64,000 nt of DNA from Alligator mississippiensis (lineage: Eukaryota > Chordata > Crocodylia > Alligatoridae), in NCBI RefSeq assembly GCF_030867095.1, contig NC_081835.1, forward strand, positions 47,785,892-47,849,891, written 5' to 3'. The notes under the pieces are model-generated. The model was given only the letters and a program-made list of their open reading frames with translations, was not told where the DNA came from and did no database searches. A program made the position numbers and the translations under genes. Positions 1 to 11,300 of this stretch are shown in pieces. Numbering within the stretch: the stretch's first letter is position 1; each line of letters begins with the position of its first letter.

Positions 1-1540
1 ATGAGAGCTCAAACAGCCGTGCCAGTGGCTCAGCAATGACACTGGCCAATTCCTTCAGCACCTGTGGATGGAAGTCATTCGGGCTGGCTGACTTGTACCC
101 ATCCAGCCCTTCCAAGCGCTCTTTACTTAAGTCAACACTAACCTTTGGTGGTCTGATGCCTTTTGGACATCTGTCTGTGCTCAAGGTGGGGGGATTGTCT
201 TGGTCAGTATTAAGGAATACTGAAGCGAAGAACTCATTGAAGAGCTCTGCCTTTTGTCTGTGTTGACCACCAGCTGACCCGATTTGTCTTGCAGGGGTCC
301 TATGCTACTCTGCACCTTCTTTTTGCTCGCTATGTATATGTAGAAGGATTTGTTATTGTCCTTGATTGTTGTAGCCAGCCTAAGCTCCAGTCCTGCCTTG
401 GCCTGCCTGACTCCCTGCAATAGCGTGCCAGTGTGGTATATGCCTCTTTGGTGGCTGCCCCCTGCTTCCACTGCCTATACATCTCTTTCTTTGCCCCCAG
501 TCTTTCCTTAAGCTCTCTGTTAAGCCAAGGGGGCTTTTTTATCCCCTTTTCTGTATAAGGGGATAGACTCCTTTTGTACCCCAAGGATCACTCCCTTGAG
601 AAACTCCCAACCCTCTTGGGCTCCCATTAGCCTGATGCTCTTCAGTTCGGCCACCTCCCTAACTAGGTTCCTACGTTTAGTAAAGTTGGCCCTTTCTGAA
701 GTCTAAAACTTTAGAATCACTGGATATTTTTCTCACCCTTCACTGGATAGTGAACTCTAACAAGTGGTGGTCACTATCTCCCAGGTTACTGTGTACCCGC
801 AGGTCTCCCACGAAATCATCCCCTGTTGCTAAGACCAGGTCTAGCAAGGTGCTACCCCTGGTGGGACTGGACACCATCTGGGTTAGGTGGAGGTCCTGCA
901 CACAGTGTAAGAACCTCCTTGAGCAGCTTGTTTTGGCCACCTGTTCCTCCCAGCTAATGTCTGGGTAATTTAGGTCCCTCATGACCACTGCCTCCCTCGC
1001 CTGTATGGCTTCTGAAAGCTGCTTGGAGAATACCTTGTCTAGCTCATCATCCTGGTGAGGAGATCTGTAGTAGAGCCCCACTACCAAGTCCTTTTCCCCT
1101 GCCCCCGCCCTGGATCCCACAATGCCTCGGTATTCCCCTCCTCCACTCCTGCCTTGATGACGGAAGATATGTACTGCTCCTTAACATAGAGAACTACACC
1201 CCTACCTTTTTCCCCCCTCTGTCTCATCTATACAACCTGGACCTCTCAATGCCTACCACCCAGTCGTGCATCGAATCCCACCATGTTTCAGTTAAGCCAA
1301 CTAGGTCATACTGCATGCTAGCAAGCCGGAGTGCAAGTTCCTCCTGCTTGTTCCCCATACTCCTGGCATTTGTGTAAAGACATTTTAGCTCCCCAGTGGG
1401 TGCTCTTGGTGTCCCTTTGCCTTGATGGGGTGTGTCCCCCTTAGTGCTTACCTGGTTAGGTCTGGTGCCTTGTTTGTGGCTTTCCAACCCTGGGTTCTCA
1501 TCAACCTCCAGTTCCCCATCCCCCGTTGAACCTAGTTTAA
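1..1540 (-). mobile_element. CR1 LINE fragment, endonuclease end and linker to RT, runs off left edge
   Basis: Read on the minus strand from about 1540 down to 1, this is the 5' half of a CR1 ORF2. The segment 1120-740 has the APE-type endonuclease signature: an LVVGLYYRSPHQ stretch, a decayed GDFN box read as RDLNYPDISW, and an intact SDHHLLEF. Further down, 471-181 matches the CR1 endonuclease-RT linker (SKKKVQSSIGPLQDKSG). The frame is broken by shifts and stops, so the copy is dead. The RT part would lie left of the window. The same region of a sister copy is at 7450-8610. Confidence 0.88.
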
Positions 1541-2334
1541 AGGTCTTCAGAGGAGATCATGCAACCTGCAGGAGAACAAATGCTGATCTCTAGGAGAGAG
1601 ATGAAGATTGTCCCATCCTAGGAAGCCTTCTCCCTGGAAAAAGGAGTGATAGCTGCCCAGATGGCAGAACAGGGGCACCAGAAGATATGGCAGCAGTGCC
1701 GCCTGAGGGCCAACTGTGCAGCCATGGCCCATTGGTCGCTGACCCAGAGGTGCCCATACCACAGCCTAGGCAGCCGTGCAGTCCCCGTCCATGTCTGGCA
1801 GGCACGCAGCCATGGGGCCACAGGTCCAAGTGTGTAGATGCTGTCACAGGTGGCAGCAGGTCACAGCCAGGCAGCAGCCCCCACTGCCAGACTGCTGCAG
1901 TGGGTAGAGGATGCAGGGGCCGCTCTAGGTTAGGGCTGCTTCAGCAGTCCAGCTGGCACAAGGGGCTAGTGTCCCCAGATACCAACTGGCTGGGCTTCAG
2001 AAGCTTCTGAAGGCAAGTAGCCCTGAGCTGCTCACCAGGGCATTTTTTATACAGGGTCATTTTGCCCCAAGTAGCACAATTTGCCCCACACCAAAGTGTA
2101 TATTCAGGCACGTGTGCTGAGGCACAAATCTGTGGCACAAATCTGTACCACTGTTACTTGAGCTGTTGCAAGCACATATGCCTACATGTGTGGATGTACC
2201 CATTGATAGTAAAGTGATCAGCTTCATCCTTACTATGTGGGTCTCCTTAAGACAGCTTATTGCAGCCTTGCGGTGAATTGTTATAGAACTGATTATGGAA
2301 AGTTTTGCTACTGCAAGTCCCTTGACATTGAGTT
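1541..2334. other. No gene recognised; unassigned sequence between two CR1 copies
   Basis: Moderately GC-rich sequence with only short, overlapping open frames on both strands and no splice-bounded exon I could support. The part next to the minus-strand CR1 may be the 5' untranslated or ORF1 portion of that element, but no recognisable ORF1 motif was seen. Confidence 0.4.
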
Positions 2335-3755
2335 GGAGGATTTGAAGAACTGGCCAATAGCCTGAAAATTGCAGAAACCCTGGTGAATCTTTTTCAAAAC
2401 TCATGGCACTCAGGTGAGATCCCTGAGGATTGGAAGAGGGCCAACATTGTGCCCATCTTCAAGAAGGGGAAGAGGGACTTCTATCCCAGGGAAAATCCTA
2501 GAAAAACTCTTCAAGGAGTCTACGTGTGACTCACTTACAGAGGGTGGGATTCTGAATGACAGCCAGCATGGCTTTGTCGCAGGCAGGTTCTGTCTTACCA
2601 ATCTCATCTCCTTCTACAACCAGGCATCTTGCCACCGGGACATGGAAAAGGAGGTCGACATTATGTACCTAGACTTCCAAAAGGCCTTTGATCTAGTATC
2701 CCACGATATCCTTGTGAGAAAATTGGAAGATTGTGGGCTTAACTGCTCGATGATTCAGTAGGTGGGAAACTGGCTGCGAGGTAGGACCCAGTTCTTATGA
2801 ACAGATCTGTGTTATCCTGGTGAGAAATGGCTAGTGGTGTCCCTCAAGGGTCCGTGCTTGGTCCAGTGCTTTTCAGCATCTTTATCAATGATTTGAATGT
2901 GGGGATGAAGTTGGCCAAGTTTGTGGGTGACACCAAATTATGGGGGAGCATGGTTATGCCTGCAGATAGGCTGCAGATACAGGCAGACCCGGAGAGGTGG
3001 GTGAATCAGAACCAGATGAGGTTCAACACTTAGAAGTGTAAAGTGCTCCACCTGGAGGCAAATAATCCCCAACATACCTACAGGCTCGGTGGCGACAATT
3101 TGACTTGCACCACAGTAAAAAGGGACCTAGGGGTAACAGTTGACCATTGCATGAACATGAGCTGTCAGTGTGATGCTGTAGCCAGCAGGGCAAGCAACAC
3201 TGGCATGCATCAACTGATGTATCTCATGTGAAACCAAGGAAGTGATTCTTCCACTGTACTCAGCACTAGTGAGACCACAGCTGGAATACTGTGTCCATTT
3301 CTAGGCACCACACTTCAACGAGGATGTGGAAAAACTTGAGAGGGTCCAGAGAAGAGCCACCCATATAATCAGAGACTTGCAAGGCAGACTATACGAGGAG
3401 AGGCGGAGGGACTTGGGTCTCTTCAGCCTAAAGAAGAGAAGGCTGAGAGGAGACTTGGTAGCAGCTTACCACTACATCAGGGGCTCAGCATACAGCTGTT
3501 CACCAGGGCACCCTTGGGGAAGACCAGGAGTAATGGATACAAACTCCTGGAAGAGCGCTTCAGGCTCAATTCTAGGAAAAGCTCCTTCACAGTCAGGGTG
3601 TTCAGATTGTGAAACAAGCTCTCAAGAGGTGGTGCTATCACCTACCCTGGAAATCTTCAAGAGGAGACTGGACGGGCACCTTGCTGGTGTCACCTGACCC
3701 CCAGTTGTCTTTCCTGCCTAGTGCAGGGGGGCTGGACTCAATGATCTTTCATAGA
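2335..3755 (+). mobile_element. CR1 LINE fragment, RT domain to 3' end
   Basis: The plus strand carries the second half of CR1 ORF2 in order: [18 protein letters not shown], the QHGFVAGRF region, [33 protein letters not shown], the catalytic box decayed to KFVGDTKLWG (normally ADD), KCKVLHL, and the C-terminal block with LERVQRRAT and GDLVAAYHYI. Several in-frame stops and shifts make it non-functional. It ends with the typical CR1 tail near 3750 and abuts another CR1 tail in opposite orientation. Confidence 0.9.
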
Positions 3756-3885
3756 TTTCATAGACATTAGGGCTGGAAGGGACCTCGGAAGATCATCGAG
3801 TCCAGCCCCCTGCCCAAAGGGCAGGAAGTCAGCCGGGTTCATAGGATCCCAGCAAGATGAGCATCCAGTTTGCTCTTGAAGGTGT
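3752..3885 (-). mobile_element. CR1 LINE 3'-tail fragment
   Basis: A short minus-strand CR1 3' end. The plus-strand read TCATAGATTTCATAGACAT followed by AGGGCTGGAAGGGACCT and the ATCATCGAGTCCAGCCCCCTG block is the reverse complement of the CR1 tail seen also at 5552, 11692 and 62875. It lies tail to tail with the plus-strand CR1 just before it. Confidence 0.8.
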
Positions 3886-5114
3886 TCAGTGTGGGCTCAT
3901 AAGCTCACACAATACCTTTGGTGTGGAAATCAATGGGGTTCGACAGATATATGTAACAACTGGACTATTCCCAAACTTTTGGGAGCCAGTTCAGAACTGT
4001 GATGGGTCTTCAAAGATAATCTTGGTACAAGATCAGATGGGTAAAAGAAGTTCAGTTTGGGAATTAGAAGGTTTCTTATCATTAGAGGAATGAGGTTCTG
4101 AAATGGTTCTTCTGAACAACATTGTAGGGAATCTGAATTGTTTCAAGATGGCACTTGAGCAGGGCTAATATAAGAATAAGGAATATTCTTGTGGTAGCAT
4201 TTACAGCAGGTGATACAAGGCTTGACATGTTTGGGGTTCTCATGAGGAGGCTTGTGGGTTAGCTGCATATTTGGCAGATGTCTGGCAGCGTGAGGTTACT
4301 TGGCTTTGCTGATGGTGAGGACAGCGTTTAGAGGCAGAGACTGAAATTGGAGAAAATGATTTCCTGGCACTAGGGGGACAGTGAGTGTTGAAGCTGTTGG
4401 GTTTTGTGCCTTCCTCTATAGTTAATATTGTCTGCTTCCTTGGATTCCCTGGGCATATTTTCCTTGATGAATCTCTTGCCACAGGAGGACTCAAAGCCTC
4501 GGTGGAGCCCTGTCCCTCCCACCCCCTTTCTGTGATCTATCCTGGGTATGATTTTTCCTAGCAGCTTTGGGACTGTGGGATGTGAAAAGCACTGGTATTC
4601 ACTATTCGTGTCTTTGTTGGACCTCTTTGGACAAATGCTTATTAAACAGTTGCCTATGATCATAGAGACTAGCCTTACAGACCCAGGAGGTCACCTCCTG
4701 TCCTAAGTTAGAGTGAACCAGGGCTTTCCACCCAAAGAGATGCCTGAGACACCCAAGTGGAGGCAGAGGGTCAGGTTGTGGGGCCCGCTCTCACAACATC
4801 CAGCTGACAGCTGTTGGACTCCAGACACAGCGGCTCCTGCACCTGGCTCAGTATGCTGGGAAGTGCAACACACATTCCTTGGCACTGATTTTCCCTCCAC
4901 AGGACACTTAAAGGCCTCTCTCAGGGCTGTGAAATCCAGTCCCAGAGCCTGAGGTCTAAAACGTCTGACAGTGTCTGGCACCCTGGTGTCTAATTTGTGA
5001 CCAGATCTCACCCAAGGTACCGAGCATTTGCTGTTGGTGCCAAGGGGAGGACATGCATCACCCCTGCATAGAGACCTAGAGACAGTGTTGTTCCCCTTCT
5101 GCTTCCTCCCCCAG
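3886..5114. other. No gene recognised; upstream flank of the first exon seen of the 5.1-13.8 kb gene
   Basis: No exon could be supported here. The first exon I can see of the plus-strand gene at 5115 enters in phase 1, so at least one more coding exon, with the start codon and probably a signal peptide, must lie upstream, either in this stretch or left of the window. The 4703-5251 minus-strand open frame overlaps the 5115 exon and looks like its shadow. Confidence 0.4.
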
Positions 5115-5330
5115 CCACCGAATGGTTTGTGCTGCAGGTCAGTCGTGGTGTGGAAGGAGACCCTGCTTTGCTGCACCCCTCTGCCGAGAGCCTGGAGCAG
5201 GCGAAGCAGGAGTGTCTCAGTGAGAGGAGCGCATGTGCTGCCGTGCTCCATGCAGGGACTAAATTCTACCTGCTCAGCAGCCTGAGCAGCACCAGCCCAC
5301 AGGAAAACTCAACACTCTACGTGCAGACCA
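5115..5330 (+). CDS. Exon of the unrecognised gene: PAN/apple-like domain
   Basis: The acceptor has a long pyrimidine tract (CCTTCTGCTTCCTCCCCCAG) and the donor is A|GTAAGG. The exon is 216 nt, phase 1 in and phase 1 out, with 71 full codons. The layout WFVLQV - [10 protein letters not shown] - [16 protein letters not shown] - TLYVQT follows the strand-helix-strand order of PAN/apple domains. It has only two cysteines, fewer than a canonical PAN, so the domain call is tentative. A weaker alternative acceptor lies at 5136-5137. Confidence 0.6.
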
Positions 5331-8300
5331 GTAAGGGGCAGATCTCTGCTCAAATGCACCCTGGTTAAGCATCCACAGAGACCACATGGCTTAGTGCTGG
5401 GGGCTCTAGTCCTAGCTCTTCCACTGATCTGTTCTGCCACCAGACCAATCACATCAACCTCCCCATGCCTCAGTTTCCCCTCCCTGGGCCCTGGATTTGT
5501 TGTGGATAGGAAGCTTCTGCTTTGCTGGGCTCCAGTCCCTGTAGATGTGTTCCATAGGTTTCATAGATTTCTAGGGTCAGAAGGGACCTATTAGATCATC
5601 GAGTCCAACCCCCTGCTCTGGGCAGGAAAGAGCACTGGGGTCAAGTAACCCCAGCCAGGTGCTTGTCTAATCTCCTTTAGAACACCTCCAAGGCAGGGGA
5701 AAGCACCACCTCCCTTGGAAGTCCATTCCACATTTTGACAACCCTCACTGTAAAGAATTTCTTTTTGATGTCCAATCTAAATCTGCTCTCCTTTAGGTTA
5801 TGACCATTGTTTCTATTAAACAGAGTGTCCTCTATTTCCTGCTGACCTCCCCTGATGAGCTTGTAAACAGCCACAAGTTTGCCTCTCAGCCTTTTCTTGT
5901 GGAGGCTGAAGAGATCCAGGTCCCTCAATCTGTCTTCATAGGATCTTACCTGCTGGCCCTCAACCATACGAGTAGCCCTCCTCTGAACCCTTTCCAAGTT
6001 ATCCACATCACTCTTGAAGTGTAACGCTTAACACTGGATGCAGTAGTTCAGTTGTGGCCTCACCAATGCTGCATAGAGGGGAAGTATCACTTCCCTAGAC
6101 CTGCTCGTGATGCTTCTGCTAATGCAAGACCAAGTGCGGTTAGCCTTACTTACTACCTCGTCGCATTGGTGACTCACGTTCATTTTTGCGTCGACTATGA
6201 CTCCAAGATCCCTTTCTGCTGCTGTGCTACTTAGAATGGGACTTCCCAGCCTGTAGATATGTTGGTGATTCTTTCTCCCCAGGTGCAGCACTTTGCACTT
6301 ATTTTTGTTAAATTGCATCCTATTCTGATCCACTCACTTCCCCAGTCTCTAAATCCACCTGAATTCGCCCCCTGTCCTGTAGTGCAGCGGTGGGCAAAAT
6401 GCAGCCTGTGGGCTGGATGCGGGCCACCAGGCCATTCTGTCTGGCCTGCAGGGCCCCCAAAATTTTTAGAAAATTAATATTTATCTGACCCTGGCTGCCT
6501 GTCATGAAGCCCTCAATGGCTTTCCAAAACTCAGTAAGCGGCCTTCTGCCTGAAATAATTGCCTGCCCCTGCTCTAGTGTGTTTACTATACCCCATAGTT
6601 TGGTGTCATCTGTGAATTTGGACAGAGTGCTTTCTACACCCTCATCCAAATCACTGATGAAGATATGGAACAGTACTGGTCCAAGGACAGAGCCTTGGGG
6701 GACACCACTGCCTACATCTCTCCAGGTAGAAACTCGACCCACCCACCACCACTCTCTGGGTGTGTCCCATAAGTCAGTTTTTCACCCACCTGACTGTGAA
6801 AAAATCCACGTCACAGCTACTTAGTTTACTTAGTTTACTTGTAAAAATTGGGTGCAGCACCATGTCGAAAGCCTTTTTAAAATCCAAGTAAATAACATCT
6901 ACCTCTACTCCTGCATCTAAGCACTTTGTGACCTGGTCATAAAAAGAGACCAGGCTAGTCAGGCAGGATCTGCCTGCTATAAACCCATGCTAGTTGCCCC
7001 TTAACATTGTATTACCCACTAGCCCCCCACAAATGTGACCCTTAATGATTTTTTCATAGGTCTTGCCAAGAATAGAGGTGAGGCTAACCAGCTTATAATT
7101 ACCTGGGTCCTCCTGCCTCCCCTTCTTGAAAATAAGGACCACATTGGCCCTTTTCCAGTCTTCTGGGACCTGTCCTAAGTGCCACGAGCACTCAAGCAGT
7201 TGCGTCAGTGGTTTCGCTATGACACTGGCCAATTTCTTTAGTACCCTTGGGTGAAGATCATCGGGGCCTGCCAACTTAAATACGGCCAACCCCTCCAAGT
7301 GCCCCTTCACCAAGTCAGCGCTAACCGTTGGTAGATAGGTATCTCTCTGAAGCCAAACTAAAGTCTCATTGAGAGGTGTGTTTGTATCCATGACCAGGGA
7401 CACAGACACAAAGAAATCATTTAAGAGCTCAGCTCCATCCTGTTATGGGTTGCCCTAGTCCATCCTGTAGCAGCCCTTTGTTAACCTGCGCTGCTTTCTT
7501 GCTCCCTATGTACTTAAAGAAGGACTTTTTGTTACCCTTAATCTGCCAGCCTGAGTTCTATTTCTGCTTTGGTCTTCCTGTTTCTCTGCAACCACAAGCC
7601 AAGCATGTGTACTCCTCCTTGGTGGCTGTCCCCTGCTTTCACTGCCTGTAAGCCTCTTTTCCCCTGTAGGCTTTCCTGGATTTCTCTTTTGCCTCCCTTT
7701 ATGTATACTGGGATGGTACCCCTCTGTGCCTGCAGGATCAGTCCCTTGAGAAACTCCCACCCTTCCTGGACTCCCAACTCACTGATGTTATTACCTCTCA
7801 GTCCCACTCTAACTAACCTCCTGAGCTTGTTGAAGTTGACCTTACATCAGATAAAGAATCCTATCAACAGATGGTCACTCTCTCCTAGGTTACCTTGTAC
7901 CTGAAGATCCCCCACCAAGTCCTCCCCTGTGGCCAGCACCAAATCATGTAAGACATTTCCCTTACTGGGACTGCATACTTCCTGTGTTAGGTGCAGGTCC
8001 TGTATGCAGGGTAGGAACCTATGTGAACGGGCAGACCTGGCTGACTGCTCCTCCCAGCAGATGTCAGGTTAATTTAGGTCACCCATGAAAACTAGGTCCT
8101 TTGAGCGTACTGCCTTTGAGAGCTGTCGCAAGAATTCTAGGTCTAACTTACCTTCCTGGTGTGGGGGTTTGTAGCAGACCCCCACTACCAAGTTCCTTTC
8201 ACCCCTACCCCCTTGTAATCTGACCCATAGGACTTTGATTTGCCCTTCTTCTGTCCCCATCTTTATTACAGAAGATGTATAATGTTCCTTAATGTACAGA

Positions 8301-11300
8301 GCAATGCCCACCCCCCTTTTTTCCCCAATCTATTCTGCCTCTATAGCCTGTAGCCCTCAATGCCCACTGCCCAATCATGGGTAGGGTCCCACCAGGTTTC
8401 TGTTAGCCCAACCAGGTCAAAATCTTTGTTTGCAAGCAGGATTGCAAGTTCCTCCTGCTTATTCCCCATACTCCTAGCATTAGTAGACACCTAAGCCCCT
8501 CCCCCCCACCCAACAGGTGCCCTTAGTACTTCCCAATCCTGATGCTTAGTGGGCCAAATAGGGCTTAGTGGGCCCCTTAGTACTTACCTGGTCTATTCCA
8601 GCAAGATAGCTCGGCCTTCTGTTCCAAGCAGGCTGAGTGCAGGACAGCCTGGGAGCTGGGAGGGAAAGGGAGCAAGTGGAGCCAGGGAAGCCCTGTGCCT
8701 TCTTGCTGCTCCTCTGGGAGCCCTTCAAGGTCATTGCAAACAGGCATTTGACTGACAAGGATGCCTGGCTGGTCCCAGGATTTTGTAGTCTCTGCATTGG
8801 CTATGGGATGGGTTTGCCCTACTGCATCATATTCCCTGCCTGTACACTGTTGGCTGTTCCATTAAAGGCCTATCAAACCCCAGGGGTAGAAAGTGGAGGT
8901 CATGCTAGCTCTGGTGTGGTTCTCAGGTCTGCATCTGACTGCCCTCTGTCATCTGCCTGGCCTGCTGATGGCCAGGCACTCTCCCTAAGCAACCTCTCCT
9001 CTCTGCAGTATGCGCCAAGGGGTACAGCGGCCAGCACTGCCACAGGTACAGCGCCCCTCCAGAGCAACCGGCATGTGACTGTAGTGGCCGAATCCGGACA
9101 TCGGCCACACGAGGTGAGGACCTCCTCCTGGCTGGTGGGCAGATGGGAAGAAGGGGCCAATGTGTAGATGCACCAGGGACTGATGTTCCTGTCTGGGTGG
9201 TTCATCATGAATGTACAGCATTCACCAGAAGCCCATATGTTTAGCCGATGGGGATACAAGCTAATGTGGGTCACACTGTAAGAACACATTGTGTGCCTGT
9301 GCTCTATGCACCTCCACAAAAGAGATCAGAAATGCAGGGAGAGCCAGGGCCTCTGTTTCAATACATTCAGCATAATCCTAACTGAAAAGGCCTAGCTCAT
9401 ATATTTGAGTTTTGTTGACCACGGGATGGAGAGGGTCCTCAGCAGGGAACTGGCACAGCTCAAGGGAGCAAAGGGAAGAGCTTCAGCTGAGGTGGTTCCT
9501 GGGCAATTCCTTGGTACAGTCTGGCCTGAGCCATTCTGGGTCAAGAAGTGGGATGTGGTGCTATCAGGGCTGAAGCCATGGGGCTCACAGGCATCCGAAA
9601 TGGTGTACAAGGTGGAGTATACAGGATCAGGAAGGTGTTTTGGTATCTGCATAACTCACATCTGCTTTTAAAGCCTCCTTGTCTCCCAGATTGCTTTGCT
9701 GTCTGGCCTCCTTTGTCACTGAATCAGACACTCAACTCCACCTTCACTTCTGCTGCATATCACTCTCAAACCAAGGTCTTGCCCTACAGCTGGGAGCCAG
9801 GGCCATGCAGGGAGCCCTGGGCAGTGTGCTCCTGCTGATCTCTGTGCTTACTGAAGCTTGTGCAGGATGGCCATTAAAGTGCATAGCTGTAGTTGAACCT
9901 GGGGGAGGGCCTGTACTGTCATAGCTATACTGTGCTTGTTCACACATTAAATACAGCACTAGGTCAGCAAGTGGTCTGAGCCTGTAAAATGCAGGGCGGA
10001 GCTGGAACAGGGAAAGGTACAGATGGTTTGTTCATGCTCTTGGAGCCAGGATGAGATATAAGGAGCCTTTTGCCCTGCATGCCACCATCTAGTCCACATA
10101 GCATTGCAGTTGAGACAAGCCACTGGTAACAGAAATGGGAACAAGGGCTGCTGCAAGATTCCTGCCTCAGGCTTGTGCCAATATCAACCCATGGTTCTCA
10201 AAGAGCAGGTCCCCAAGTCATGGCATTGGGGTTATTTTATTGCAGTCAATGCTAGGATTATTCTGTTGGCCTCTGGGTTTTGGGGGTCTTGAGGCTCTAG
10301 CCTCAATCTTACTCTAGCCTCAACCTGACTTTTGTTTTTCCTTAAATGAAAGCTGAGATTCTCAGTGAACCTCACTCCCAGAGCCAAGTTTGTAAGAATA
10401 GCAGTACTGTTGGCTGTGACTGTGGGTGTGGCAGGTACTGTCTGTAATAGGAGGACCATTTTTGTGTGTGGCTGTGGCAGATGCTAGCTGTATTTCAGAA
10501 CTCATCTGATACAATCTAGATGGTGATTAGTGTTGAAAACTAAGATGTGTTTCCTAGTAAAAGAAATGCAGTAAGGCTTCTGAGAGAGTGTCTTTAATAA
10601 ACTGGTTTCCCCAGGTGCTGCCTATTTGTGTATCATAGGCTCTTGCTGTGTGACAGAGTTCACAGGCTATGGGAATAGGGTTGTGCAATTTCTTTCCAAC
10701 TTGACTAAAATTAATTATTGGGCTCTTTGAGATGGAAAGATGGGTGAGGTTTCCCCTCAGTTGGAAAAAATCCCACAATTCCCCATGAATAGATAGGTAA
10801 GGCGTGTGCTGTAGTCTGAATGACTGCAGGATCTGGAGCTCAGAAACAAGCAGGTACCCATAGGGGCTGCTGTTTGGTTCACAGACCTCTGGTCTCTGAA
10901 TAGCAGTGGGCACTGCCTGGTGTCCTAACTGCTATTGAGAAGAACCAGTGGTGGTGCTGGTAGCTTGAAACACATGGCAAAGGATATGTCAATGCCAGCA
11001 AACCTCTCGATGCACACCCCTGAGCAGTGTAGTGAGTCCTCCTCCCTTGCACATACATATACACATCCTACTATGGCTGAGGAGGGCTCCATGGCCTATG
11101 GAAGCTGAGCCTGTCTGCCAAGGATGCCTTCAATGCCCCAGGGATCTAGGATGAGGCCACCAGACTCATTTCACTGTACTGACAGCTCCTAAGGGTGGAG
11201 ACCCCTGGATTTGCCAGTCTGCTGAGACTGCCCTATGCCACCTGAGCAACACAAAATGCCCTTAAGGGGCTGATGAAGATCAGTAGAGTGCTATGCTGGC

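Noticed and set aside
4703..5251. 182-aa minus-strand open frame
   Set aside because: It overlaps the better supported plus-strand exon at 5115-5330 and shows no domain.
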